Shown piece after piece: positions 40,698 through 49,287 of a stretch of DNA of 64,000 bases. The notes beneath the pieces are model-generated. The model was not told the origin of the DNA, made no database searches, and worked only from the letters and a program-made list of their open reading frames with translations. A program made the position numbers and the translations under genes. Numbering within the stretch: position 1 is the stretch's first letter; the number at the start of each line of letters is the position of its first letter. The stretch is from an uncultured Paracoccaceae bacterium. GTDB taxonomy: Bacteria > Pseudomonadota > Alphaproteobacteria > Rhodobacterales > Rhodobacteraceae. The stretch lies in contig CAKZXZ010000237.1 in the NCBI GenBank assembly GCA_937883775.1, positions 1-64,000 of the forward strand. The letters are read 5' to 3'.

Positions 40698-41000
40698 CTA
40701 TTTGCCGTTCCCGGTGGCCACGCGATCCTTCATCAGATGCGAGGGGCGGAAGGTGAGGACACGGCGGGGATGAATGGGCACCTCTTCACCGGTCTTGGGG
40801 TTGCGGCCCACACGGGCGGCCTTGTCGCGGACGCTGAAGGTGCCGAAGGATGAGATTTTGACGGTTTGCCCCGAAGCAAGCGCGTCTGACATGTGATCCA
40901 AAACCGACTCAACCAGTTGAGAAGATTCGTTGCGAGACAGACCCACTTCGCGGAAGACCGCTTCGCTTAAATCCATCCGTGTCAGTGTTTTATCAGACAT
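40698..41000 (-). CDS. ihfA: Integration host factor, alpha subunit
   Basis: The 100-residue DNA-bending protein of the HU/IHF family begins [20 protein letters not shown]. The DNA-intercalating arm is seen in [20 protein letters not shown] with the conserved Pro. IHF bends DNA at specific sites in replication, recombination and transcription. AGGGGGTGAC precedes the ATG at 41000; the frame continues upstream inside fabH but is not used. It is the fifth gene of the yceD-rpmF-plsX-fabH run. Confidence 0.95.
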   Translation of the reverse strand: MSDKTLTRMDLSEAVFREVGLSRNESSQLVESVLDHMSDALASGQTVKISSFGTFSVRDKAARVGRNPKTGEEVPIHPRRVLTFRPSHLMKDRVATGNGK

Positions 41001-41076
41001 GTCACCCCCTGTTATTTGATGCAACACTAAGGCGAGGGCAATTTCCGAGTCAATATCAATGACTTGCGAACGGCTG

Positions 41077-42048
41077 TTACCAGCGCAAAACCACCGCGCC
41101 CCAGGCCAGTCCGCCACCAATCGCTTCGGTGACGACCAAATCGCCGGGCTTGATCTGCCCGCGCTTCTTGCCGACAGACAGTGCAAGGGGAATCGATGCC
41201 GCCGATGTGTTGCCGTGATCCTGTACGGTGACCACGACGCGCTCCATCGGGACGCCCATTTTTTGGGCAGTTTTCTTGATAATCCGCAGATTGGCTTGAT
41301 GCGGCACGATCCAGTCGACGTCATCGCCGCTAAGGCCTGCCTTTTCCAGCGCTGTTTCTGCCGTCTGGGCCAGCTTTTCGACAGCATGGCGAAAGACTTC
41401 TTTGCCCTGCATGCGCAGATGCCCCGTCGATTGGGTGGAAACCCCGCCATCGACGTAAAGAATATCGCGCTGGCTGCCGTCGGAATTAAGATCGGTGGAG
41501 AGGATACCCCGGTCGGCATTGCTCCCGTCGCCTTTCGCGGCCTCCAAGATCAGCGCGCCTGCGCCATCGCCAAAGAGCACACAGGTACCGCGATCTGTCC
41601 AATCCATGATCCGGCTGAAGGTTTCGGCCCCGATCACCAGCACGCGTTTGGCCTGGCCGCTGACGATCAGCGCATTGGCGTTGCTGAGCGCAAAAACGAA
41701 GCCCGCACACACGGCTTGCACGTCGAACGCGTAGCCTTTTGTCATCCCCAGCGCGTGCTGCACCATTGTGGCTGCAGACGGAAAGGTCAGATCTGCGGTC
41801 GATGTTGCGACAATGATCGCATCAAGATCGCTGGCCACAAATCCTGCATCTATCAGCGCGGCCTGTGCCGCTGCCGTTGCCATTTCGGATGTGGTTTGTC
41901 CATCGGCGGCCAGGTGCCTGCGTTCGATGCCAGAGCGCGATTTGATCCACTCATCTGTGGTATCGAGGCTCTTTTCAAATTCGCTGTTTTCGACGACCCG
42001 TTCGGGCAGGTAATGGCCAACCCCTTTGACTACTGCCCGAACGCTCAT
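41077..42048 (-). CDS. fabH: 3-oxoacyl-ACP synthase III (KAS III)
   Basis: The 323-residue thiolase-fold enzyme starts type II fatty-acid synthesis by condensing acetyl-CoA with malonyl-ACP. The catalytic triad is complete: Cys114 in [12 protein letters not shown], His250 in [12 protein letters not shown], and Asn280 in [17 protein letters not shown] is the ACP-docking motif. It overlaps plsX by four bases and is translated with it. Family length is normal. Confidence 0.97.
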   Translation of the reverse strand: MSVRAVVKGVGHYLPERVVENSEFEKSLDTTDEWIKSRSGIERRHLAADGQTTSEMATAAAQAALIDAGFVASDLDAIIVATSTADLTFPSAATMVQHALGMTKGYAFDVQAVCAGFVFALSNANALIVSGQAKRVLVIGAETFSRIMDWTDRGTCVLFGDGAGALILEAAKGDGSNADRGILSTDLNSDGSQRDILYVDGGVSTQSTGHLRMQGKEVFRHAVEKLAQTAETALEKAGLSGDDVDWIVPHQANLRIIKKTAQKMGVPMERVVVTVQDHGNTSAASIPLALSVGKKRGQIKPGDLVVTEAIGGGLAWGAVVLRW

Positions 42049-43139
42049 GCGTTTTGTCCGTTCTTTTCAAAGTCCTGCAGGCCATGCTGCGCCAGAAGAG
42101 TCGCTTGGGCGACACGTGCGGCAAGCTTTTCCGAAAAGCCTGCCTGACCCAGAGTAAACGCCAATTGCACCGCAGAGGCCACACCCAAAGCGTCGGCAGA
42201 GCCATGCGACTTCACGACAGTGCCATTGAGGCCCAAAAACACTCCGCCATTGACCCGGCGCGGATCAATCCGCTTGCTGAGACGGCGCAGCGAGGTCAAG
42301 GCGAGCAGGGCCGCGATCCGCGACAGCGGTGTGGCCTTAAACGCCTGTTCGAGAAATTCGCGGATCAGGCTGGCGGTGCCTTCGCCGGTTTTCAAAGCGA
42401 TGTTGCCGGTAAATCCATCGGTCACAATCACATCGACACGGTCGGACGGTATGTCACCGCCTTCGACGAATCCGACATAGTCAAAATCTGCCGACGGTGC
42501 GATGGCCGCGATCATATCATTGGCCACTTTCAGTTCGGCGCGACCTTTGTGATCTTCGGTGCCCACATTCAAAAGACCGATGCGCGGGCGTTTCAGGCCA
42601 AGGCCGTTGCGCGCGTAAGAGGCCCCCATCAGAGCGTATTGCAGCAGGTCTTGTTCATCGGCGCGAATATCCGCACCCACATCCAGCATGACGTTAAAGC
42701 CGCCTGGATTGCGCGACGGCCAAAGGCAGGCAATGGCGGGGCGGTTGACCCCTTCGACCTTGCGCAGCCGGATCATCGAAAGGGCCATCAGCGCCCCGGT
42801 ATTGCCGCACGACACGGCGACTGATGCTTCGCCGGCACGAACGGCTTCGACGGCAGACCACATCGAAGTGCCTTTGCCGTTTCGCATCACCTGGCTGGGT
42901 TTGGCATCCATCGTTACCACATCGGCGGTATGGCGGATGTCACACCGCGCGCTGAGCTTGCGTTTCTCGACCAGCGGGCGCAGCTGCGCTTCGTCTCCGT
43001 GGAGGATGAACCGGATCGCCTCGTTCTTGGAAGCCGCACGCGAAAGACCCGCAACAATCGCTGCGGGCCCGTTGTCGCCACCCATGGCGTCGACAGAGAT
43101 TGTGGTGCGTTGCCCTGCGGAGGTGTCAGAAGACGTCAT
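42045..43139 (-). CDS. plsX: Phosphate acyltransferase PlsX
   Basis: The 364-residue enzyme converts acyl-ACP to acyl-phosphate, the donor for the first acylation of glycerol-3-phosphate. Signatures are ISVDAMGGDNGPAAIVAGL at the N-terminus, AVSCGNTGALMALSMIRLR, and IVTDGFTGNIALKTGEG. It stands between rpmF and fabH in the standard bacterial order, joining ribosome and membrane synthesis. The start at 43139 (MTSSDTSAGQ) adds a short non-conserved leader. Confidence 0.96.
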   Translation of the reverse strand: MTSSDTSAGQRTTISVDAMGGDNGPAAIVAGLSRAASKNEAIRFILHGDEAQLRPLVEKRKLSARCDIRHTADVVTMDAKPSQVMRNGKGTSMWSAVEAVRAGEASVAVSCGNTGALMALSMIRLRKVEGVNRPAIACLWPSRNPGGFNVMLDVGADIRADEQDLLQYALMGASYARNGLGLKRPRIGLLNVGTEDHKGRAELKVANDMIAAIAPSADFDYVGFVEGGDIPSDRVDVIVTDGFTGNIALKTGEGTASLIREFLEQAFKATPLSRIAALLALTSLRRLSKRIDPRRVNGGVFLGLNGTVVKSHGSADALGVASAVQLAFTLGQAGFSEKLAARVAQATLLAQHGLQDFEKNGQNA

Positions 43140-43159
43140 TCCGGGCGCGCGCGCTTGGC

Positions 43160-43369
43160 TTATGCCGCGTCTTCTTCGTCCAGATCGACTTCGTCGACCA
43201 TGGCCACAACCTCGCGGTCATCATAATGACCGCAAGCCGCACAGACGTGGTGCGGGCGCTTGAGTTCACCGCAGTTCGGGCACTCGTTCGGGTTCCCGGC
43301 GACCAGCGCGTCATGTGCGCGGCGGTTGTTGCGGCGCGATTTCGAAATTTTATTCTGAGGGACAGCCAT
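43160..43369 (-). CDS. rpmF: Ribosomal protein L32
   Basis: The 69-residue protein begins [20 protein letters not shown], the L32 signature, and carries the zinc-ribbon cysteines in [20 protein letters not shown]. The acidic C-terminus ([10 protein letters not shown]) is usual in alphaproteobacteria. It lies 20 bp before plsX and 162 bp after yceD in the conserved order. Confidence 0.96.
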   Translation of the reverse strand: MAVPQNKISKSRRNNRRAHDALVAGNPNECPNCGELKRPHHVCAACGHYDDREVVAMVDEVDLDEEDAA

Positions 43370-43531
43370 GTCACAACCTCGGTCTAGCTGGGCAAAAGCC
43401 CTGTTTCCTTGGGGTATCGCGGACGGATACGCCTTGCGACGCTGCCTGTCTACCCCTTTGTCAAAGAGGCCGCGAACATACTGCGATTCCGTCCCAGCGC
43501 AACCCTTTTGTCCGGGGCTTTCAAAACGCCG

Positions 43532-44098
43532 CTATTCACCTTCGTTTTTCAGTTTGTCACGCAACCCGGCAAGGCCGGCAAAGGGTTTGACATTGTCATC
43601 TGTGAGCGCTGCTTTTCCGGGCTCTGTAAAGATGGCCTCGCCCAGCGTTGCGCCATCTGCGCGCGGATAAAGCGGCAAGGCGAGCGCAAGCGCTTCGCTG
43701 AGAACCGCGCCCAGATCAATGATGGGGGTCAAAGGTTCTACCGTGTCATCCTCGGGCATCTCAAGCTCGCTGCCGTCAGGCGCGGGCGTATAGTCGTTTA
43801 CGTAAGAGCGGCTGACGGTTTCGTCGATGCGGGTGGTCACAGGCTCCAGCGTGGCGACGCAAGCTTGCACGACCGTCGCCCCTAACGTCCCATCGAGCTG
43901 CCAGTCGCCCCGACCCACCGGTGTCAATGTTACCTCAAAGCGCAATTTGCGTACCGCTTCGATCCCCATCTGTGTCGCAAGGGCTGCACAGGCCGCGGCG
44001 GGTGGCGTCAGTGTCACGCGCGTGGCTTTGGCCTTGGACAGATCGTTCACCCGCAGTGGATGGCTGATGGCATGGGTGCCGGACGGGGTGTCATACAT
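43532..44098 (-). CDS. yceD: YceD/DUF177-family protein
   Basis: The 188-residue protein matches DUF177. This family precedes rpmF in most bacteria and is linked to 23S rRNA accumulation and ribosome assembly. Visible features are LRFEVTLTPVGRGDWQLDGT, then TVVQACVATLEPVTTRIDET, and the acidic segment DGSELEMPEDDTVEPLTPII. It lacks the full four-Cys set of some homologues. The start at 44098 (MYDTPSGTHA) follows AAAGGAAA; a frame opening at 44146 is rejected. It is divergent from bamE. Confidence 0.88.
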   Translation of the reverse strand: MYDTPSGTHAISHPLRVNDLSKAKATRVTLTPPAAACAALATQMGIEAVRKLRFEVTLTPVGRGDWQLDGTLGATVVQACVATLEPVTTRIDETVSRSYVNDYTPAPDGSELEMPEDDTVEPLTPIIDLGAVLSEALALALPLYPRADGATLGEAIFTEPGKAALTDDNVKPFAGLAGLRDKLKNEGE

Positions 44099-44193
44099 GG
44101 TCAGGAGTTTCCTTTCTTGAACCGCAGGCGTCCTGTGTGTAACCAAAGCACTTGAGAGGCCGGTCGAACGCGGTCACGAGCATGGGGAAGACA

Positions 44194-44652
44194 ATGGCAA
44201 ACTGGCCCGCAATGGTAAAGCACATCGCCGCAGGAGCACTCATCCTGTCCTTGGCGGCGTGCTCGTCGATCTATCGCAATCACGGATATGCACCGACGGA
44301 TGATGAATTGTCGTTCCTTGTGGTGGGCGTTGATACGCGCGCCAGCGTCGAAGAGACCGTTGGCCGCCCCAGCGCGACAGGCGTCTTGAACGAAAGCGGT
44401 TGGTATTATGTCTCCAGCCGGTGGCGCCACTTTGCCTATCGCGCCCCGGAAGTGATCGACCGTCAGGTCGTCGCGATCAGCTTTGCGGGTGAGGAAGGCA
44501 CAATCACCAATATCGAGCGGTTCACGCTTGAAGATGGTCAGATCGTGCCCTTGTCACGCCGGGTGACCGACAGTTCTGTGCAGGGCATTAGCTTCTTGCG
44601 GCAACTTCTTGGGAACATTGGTAACTTTAACCCGGCTGGTCTGCTGGATTAA
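44194..44652 (+). CDS. bamE: Outer-membrane assembly lipoprotein BamE
   Basis: The 152-residue lipoprotein has the lipobox LAAC in [20 protein letters not shown] (acylated Cys near residue 23) and a SmpA/OmlA domain ([20 protein letters not shown] and [20 protein letters not shown]). It stabilises the BAM complex that inserts beta-barrel proteins. GGGGAAGAC precedes the ATG at 44194. It faces the yceD operon, the conserved arrangement in Rhodobacterales, and its 3' end overlaps msrB by 4 bp. Confidence 0.92.
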   Translation: MANWPAMVKHIAAGALILSLAACSSIYRNHGYAPTDDELSFLVVGVDTRASVEETVGRPSATGVLNESGWYYVSSRWRHFAYRAPEVIDRQVVAISFAGEEGTITNIERFTLEDGQIVPLSRRVTDSSVQGISFLRQLLGNIGNFNPAGLLD

Positions 44653-45044
44653 TCGCTTTCAGGTTCAAAGGTCAGCGCGACCCCGTTGATGCAGTACCGC
44701 AGCCCGGTGGGGTGCGGGCCATCGGGAAAGACATGGCCCAGATGCGCATCGCAGCGGTTGCAATGTACTTCGGTACGGCGCATGAAAAAGCTGCGATCCT
44801 CGGTCTCGCCGACCATTTCGCTGTCGACAGGGGCATAGAAAGACGGCCAGCCCGTGCCGCTTTCAAACTTGGTCTCCTGCTCGAAAAGGGGCGCATCGCA
44901 GCACACGCACATATAGGTGCCCGGCTCCTTTGGGAAATCCTCGTGGGTGCCAGCACGTTCGGTGCCATGTTTGCGGGTCACTTTATACGCTTCAGGGCTA
45001 AGCTGCGCGCGCCATTCGGCATCTGATTTGATGATCTTGTCCAT
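44649..45044 (-). CDS. msrB: Peptide-methionine (R)-S-oxide reductase
   Basis: The 131-residue enzyme repairs R-methionine sulfoxide in proteins. Two zinc CxxC pairs are seen, Cys46/Cys49 in [11 protein letters not shown] and Cys95/Cys98 in [14 protein letters not shown]. The catalytic Cys118 lies in [13 protein letters not shown], with the substrate motif [12 protein letters not shown]. The start at 45044 ([10 protein letters not shown]) is preferred over the longer frame to 45137. Length and motifs are complete. Confidence 0.95.
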   Translation of the reverse strand: MDKIIKSDAEWRAQLSPEAYKVTRKHGTERAGTHEDFPKEPGTYMCVCCDAPLFEQETKFESGTGWPSFYAPVDSEMVGETEDRSFFMRRTEVHCNRCDAHLGHVFPDGPHPTGLRYCINGVALTFEPESD

Positions 45045-45140
45045 TTCGGTGTCATCCTTGGTTTCTGTCGGCGGCAAAGCATCTTTTGCCTGCCAATCTT
45101 TTGACACCATAGATATAGTAGATGGCGCGAAGACCAAGGG

Positions 45141-45881
45141 ATGGATTTGCGAAAGATGATCTCACTCGGACGCGGGACCTATCAGGCCCGTCTGGCCAAA
45201 GGAGCCGCAGACATCAGCGCGTGTCAGGCGCTGCGTCATTTGGCGTTTCATGGTGTGGCGGGACGCGATGTCGATGCTTTTGATGCGGCCTGTCTTCATG
45301 TGATGATCGAGACGGGGACACAGTTGGTTGCGTGCTACCGTGTCCTGCGGATCGAAACCGGGCGTGACATCACAAAAAGCTATTCTGCGCAGTTCTATGA
45401 TCTGACCGCGCTCGAGGCCTTTGAGGCGCCCATGGCCGAGATGGGGCGCTTTTGCGTGCATCCGGATCACGCGGACGCCGACATAATCCGCGTCGCCTGG
45501 GCGGCGTTGACCCGCTATGTGGACCAAAACGGCATCAAGATGCTCTTTGGGTGCAGTTCGTTTCCCGGAACGCATGCGACCGAGTATGCAGATACATTTG
45601 CCATCCTGAAGGCCAGACATCTGGCGCCAAAGCGCTGGCTTCCAAAGGCGAAGTCCAAAAATATACTTCATTATAACTATAACTTAAGAGACGAAATTAA
45701 TGTAAAACTGGGTAAGCTTCGTATGCCGCCGCTGCTGCGGACTTATCTGACGATGGGCGGTTGGGTCAGCGATCATGCAGTGGTGGATTTGCAGATGAAC
45801 ACGCTGCATGTCTTTACCGGGCTCGAGATTGCGGCCATCCCTCCAGCGCGCGCCCGGCTTTTGCGGGCTGCTGCGGGTTGA
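45141..45881 (+). CDS. olsB: Ornithine lipid synthesis N-acyltransferase (hemolysin-like GNAT)
   Basis: The 246-residue protein matches the OlsB family, which joins a 3-hydroxyacyl group from ACP to ornithine, giving lyso-ornithine lipid, a phosphorus-free membrane lipid of roseobacters. Features are [40 protein letters not shown] (acyl-donor motif) and [12 protein letters not shown]. No olsA is adjacent; in this group olsA often lies elsewhere. The start may instead be Met6 at 45156. A 60-bp AT-rich patch (45,655-45,715) encodes [12 protein letters not shown]. Confidence 0.82.
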   Translation: MDLRKMISLGRGTYQARLAKGAADISACQALRHLAFHGVAGRDVDAFDAACLHVMIETGTQLVACYRVLRIETGRDITKSYSAQFYDLTALEAFEAPMAEMGRFCVHPDHADADIIRVAWAALTRYVDQNGIKMLFGCSSFPGTHATEYADTFAILKARHLAPKRWLPKAKSKNILHYNYNLRDEINVKLGKLRMPPLLRTYLTMGGWVSDHAVVDLQMNTLHVFTGLEIAAIPPARARLLRAAAG

Positions 45882-45912
45882 CGTGCGTGGCAGGGCCGCA
45901 TAGCTCGGCCCT

Positions 45913-47718
45913 ATGGCGCGTGCACCTCTTTTACAGCTTTCAGATATTTCGTTGACCTTCGGCGGGGAGCCGATCTTTTCGGATCTTGGTTTGGTCGTCC
46001 AGCAGGGCGACCGGGTGGCCCTTGTGGGGCGCAATGGGTCGGGCAAATCGACCTTGATGAAGGTCATGGCCGCGCTGGTGGAGGCCGACAGCGGTAGCCG
46101 CGTGGTGCCGCCGGGCACATCGGTCGGATATATGGAGCAGGATCCGGATATGTCGGGCTTTGCGACGCTGGGCGATTATGCTGCCAGCGCCTTGGACGAG
46201 ACCGAGCGCTACCGCGTCGACATGGTCGCCGATGGGCTGAAATTTGATCCCGAAACCCCGGTTGAGACCGCATCAGGGGGCGAAAAACGGCGCGCTGCCT
46301 TGGCTAAATTGATGGCCGAAGCGCCTGATTTGATGCTGCTCGATGAGCCGACCAACCATCTGGATATTCAGGCAATTCAATGGCTTGAGGATGAGCTGAA
46401 GGCGACAAGGACGGCTTATGTGCTGATTAGCCACGACCGGGCCTTCCTCCGTGCGTTGACCAAAGCAACGCTTTGGATTGATCGCGGTGTCGTGCGCCGC
46501 CAAGAGCAGGGTTTTGATGCGTTTGAGGCCTGGCGCGACAAGATCTGGGACGAAGAAGACGATCAACGCCACAAGCTGGATCGAAAGATCAAGGCCGAGG
46601 CGCGGTGGGCCGTTGAAGGGATCAGTGCGCGGCGCAAGCGCAATCAGGGCCGCGTGCGGGCGTTGCAAGAGTTGCGGCAGACCCGCGCCGCGATGATCCG
46701 GCGCCAGGGTGCTGCCGAGATGGCGCTGGAGAGCGGGCCGAAATCCGGCAAGAAGGTTGTCGAAGCGGAAGCGATTTCAAAGTCTTACGGCGAGAAGCTT
46801 ATTCTACGTCCGTTCGATCTGAAAATTCAGCGCGGCGATCGCGTAGCCTTTATCGGTCCAAATGGTGCGGGTAAGACGACGCTATTGAAGATGCTGATCG
46901 GTCAGGAAGAGCCTAACAGTGGCACGATCAAGCGTGGCACCAATCTGGAGCTGGCCGTCTTTGACCAGACCCGGGCGCAATTGAACCCGGATATGACCCT
47001 TTGGGACAACCTGACGCTGGACCCTGAAATGGCCGTTTCGGGGCGGTCCGATCAGGTGATGGTGCGCGGCACGCCAAAGCATGTGGTCGGCTATCTTAAA
47101 GAGTTTCTGTTCGATGAGCGGCAAGTCCGGGCGCCGGTGCGCAGCCTGTCGGGGGGCGAAAAAGCACGGCTGTTGCTGGCGCGGATCATGGCGCGGGAAA
47201 GCAATCTGCTGGTGCTGGACGAGCCGACGAACGATCTGGATATCGAAACGCTGGATCTGTTGCAGGAGTTGCTGGACGATTACGATGGCACGGTGCTGCT
47301 GGTCAGTCACGACCGGGATTTCCTTGACCGCGTTGCAACGACCACCATCGCGATGGAGGGGCAGGGTCGGGCGACCGCCTATGCAGGCGGGTGGAGCGAT
47401 TATCAGTCTCAGCGCGGCACGGTCGATGCGATGCCCGATCCGGTGAAGCGGCGGGCGAAAGAAGCGCAAAACACTGAGCGGGTGCCTGAAAAGGATGCGC
47501 TGTCTTTTACCGAGCGGCATCGCCTAGAGGAATTGCCCTCTGTGATTGCGCGCTTGGAGGCAGAGATTGCCAAGCTTGAAGAGTTCCTGATGGACCCTGA
47601 CTTGTTCACCAAAGAGCCGGTGAAGTTTCAGAAAGCGACAGATGCTTTGGTCGAACGGCATGCAGCCTTGTCAAAGGCCGAGGATGACTGGATGGCTTTG
47701 GAGGAAAAGGCCGGTTAG
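45913..47718 (+). CDS. ABC-F family ATPase (Uup/EttA-like)
   Basis: The 601-residue cytosolic protein has two ABC domains in tandem and no membrane segment. Walker A motifs are GRNGSGKS (39-46) and GPNGAGKT (about 316-323). Signature motifs are SGGEKRR and SGGEKARL, and Walker B motifs are LMLLDEPTNHLD and LLVLDEPTNDLD. A charged linker and a coiled-coil C-terminus (VIARLEAEIAKLEEFL) fit the Uup type, which acts on ribosomes or branched DNA. Its substrate is not readable. The gene starts 31 bp after olsB. Confidence 0.93.
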   Translation: MARAPLLQLSDISLTFGGEPIFSDLGLVVQQGDRVALVGRNGSGKSTLMKVMAALVEADSGSRVVPPGTSVGYMEQDPDMSGFATLGDYAASALDETERYRVDMVADGLKFDPETPVETASGGEKRRAALAKLMAEAPDLMLLDEPTNHLDIQAIQWLEDELKATRTAYVLISHDRAFLRALTKATLWIDRGVVRRQEQGFDAFEAWRDKIWDEEDDQRHKLDRKIKAEARWAVEGISARRKRNQGRVRALQELRQTRAAMIRRQGAAEMALESGPKSGKKVVEAEAISKSYGEKLILRPFDLKIQRGDRVAFIGPNGAGKTTLLKMLIGQEEPNSGTIKRGTNLELAVFDQTRAQLNPDMTLWDNLTLDPEMAVSGRSDQVMVRGTPKHVVGYLKEFLFDERQVRAPVRSLSGGEKARLLLARIMARESNLLVLDEPTNDLDIETLDLLQELLDDYDGTVLLVSHDRDFLDRVATTTIAMEGQGRATAYAGGWSDYQSQRGTVDAMPDPVKRRAKEAQNTERVPEKDALSFTERHRLEELPSVIARLEAEIAKLEEFLMDPDLFTKEPVKFQKATDALVERHAALSKAEDDWMALEEKAG

Positions 47719-48470
47719 GGCATGCGCAGCGCGCCGTCCAGTCGGATCACCTCACCGTTGAGATAAGGGCAGGTGATGATGAACTTGACCAACTCCGCAA
47801 ATTCGGTGGGATCCCCAAGGCGTTTGGGAAAGGTGACGTCGGCGGCAAGGCCGTCCATGATCTCGTCCCCCAGACCTTCGAGCATGGGCGTGCGGAAAAT
47901 GCCCGGCGCGATGGCCATCACGCGGATGCCGACGCCTGCGAGGTCCCGCGCCATGGGCAGGCTCAGACCTGCGATGCCAGCTTTTGAGGCCGCGTAGGCC
48001 GCTTGGCCTTTCTGCCCGTCAAAGGCCGCGATGGAGGCTGTGTTGACGATCACACCGCGCGCGCCGTCTGCATCAGGCGCATTCTGCGCCATCACTTCGG
48101 CGGCAAGGCGGGCGACGTTAAAGCTGCCAGCAAGATTGATCTGCAGGGTTTTCTGGAAGCGCTCAAAGTCATGGGGGCCGTTGCGCCCCAGCGTCCGTTC
48201 GCCGGTCGCAATCCCGGCGCAATTAACGGCAGCATTGAGCTGGCCCATCCGATTGCGGGCCTCTGTCAGGGCAGCGCTGACCGAGTTGGGATCGGTGACA
48301 TCGGTTTGGACGAAGCTGGCGTCGATCTGGGCGGCCAGTGCGGCGCCTTTTTCAGCGTCCATATCCAAAAGCGTGACCTGCGCGCCAGCTGCACGCAGCG
48401 CCTTGGCCGTAGCCGCACCCAGGCCCGATGCCCCGCCGGTGACGATTGCTGTTACGGTTTTGAAATCCAT
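47715..48470 (-). CDS. SDR oxidoreductase, 3-hydroxyacyl-CoA dehydrogenase type II-like
   Basis: The 251-residue SDR has the cofactor motif TGGASGLG at 12-19 and an acidic residue after strand 2 (VTLLDMDAEKG), which favours NAD. NCAGIATGERTLGRNGPHDF, and YAASKAGIAGL with the catalytic Tyr-Lys, follow. This pattern, with GIATGERTLGR and MLEGL, is close to the HSD10/3-hydroxyacyl-CoA dehydrogenase type II group used in fatty-acid and branched-chain breakdown. It overlaps the ABC-F stop by 4 bp, tail to tail. Confidence 0.87.
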   Translation of the reverse strand: MDFKTVTAIVTGGASGLGAATAKALRAAGAQVTLLDMDAEKGAALAAQIDASFVQTDVTDPNSVSAALTEARNRMGQLNAAVNCAGIATGERTLGRNGPHDFERFQKTLQINLAGSFNVARLAAEVMAQNAPDADGARGVIVNTASIAAFDGQKGQAAYAASKAGIAGLSLPMARDLAGVGIRVMAIAPGIFRTPMLEGLGDEIMDGLAADVTFPKRLGDPTEFAELVKFIITCPYLNGEVIRLDGALRMP

Positions 48471-48581
48471 GTCGCACTCCGTTCGCTTGCTGGGCGATAT
48501 TTACGATGTTTGCCAGCAATGCGAAACCGGGTCATCAAGGCGTTGACGCGGCCAGAGCAGAGGTCTAAACCCGCGCCACTG

Positions 48582-48667
48582 GCCGGTGTGGCGGAATGGT
48601 AGACGCAGGGGATTCAAAATCCCCCGATAGCAATATCGTGTCGGTTCGAGTCCGACCACCGGTACCA
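48582..48667 (+). tRNA. tRNA-Leu (anticodon CAA)
   Basis: An 86-base class II tRNA with a long variable arm (CGATAGCAATATCG). The anticodon arm GGGGA-TTCAAAA-TCCCC gives anticodon CAA for UUG codons. The T-arm is GTCGG-TTCGAGT-CCGAC, and the 3' CCA is encoded. The acceptor stem has one G-U pair at its end. Confidence 0.95.
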
Positions 48668-49287
48668 GTTTTACGAAAATTCGATTCGCTTTGTCTCGGC
48701 TGACCGAAAGGCAGTTGAGCGTCTAATTGCCCCTCGTGGGCGGAATTGTGCCTATGTCTGCAACAGCGGCTTCATGGTGCGACAAAAAAATTCAATTAAG
48801 GCAGGCGAGGGCATCAGGTTTGGCGTGATTGTTTCATGTGAAGAAACATACTGCCGCTACGTGTCTAGCTGATCTGACGATGCAATCCTCTTGTGGTTCC
48901 GGAAATCCCCTTAATCCAAAGCAGTATACCGCGGTGTTCGTGTAAACGATTTGCGATGGAAGGCTCGCTGCTGTTGCGTGATCGTTTGCAATACTCGCGT
49001 TGGGGTTGTGTTCAACTGTGGCTGTCGTAAGGCAACTCACGTCCGTTAACCAAATTGCGAACACTTTTACGACAATTTCTTCTTTGTTTGGCGGAAATCC
49101 GCGCGTATCCAAACAAGGCCCAACTGGGGGGCACCGTCGCATTTGGGGATGCGAACGCTGGTACTTTGTATCGGGGTAATTGATGTCTGCATGGGGTCTG
49201 CCTTCATGTCGATGAGTTGTTGTTGCGCCAAGCGCGTTCGGCACGGCCCAAGCGGTCTTGCATGCGTGCCTCTGTAGGCGATGGGAT
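48668..49287. other. 620-bp gene-free leader region of the large RTX gene
   Basis: No gene is supported. The region holds an inverted repeat TGTTTC/GAAACA around ATGTGAA (48830-48848), a TTAACC element at 49048, and a CGCAT/ATGCG hairpin at about 49137-49152. Such a long spacer upstream of a 6-kb surface-protein gene probably carries its promoter and regulatory sites, but I cannot identify a promoter with confidence. Confidence 0.4.
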
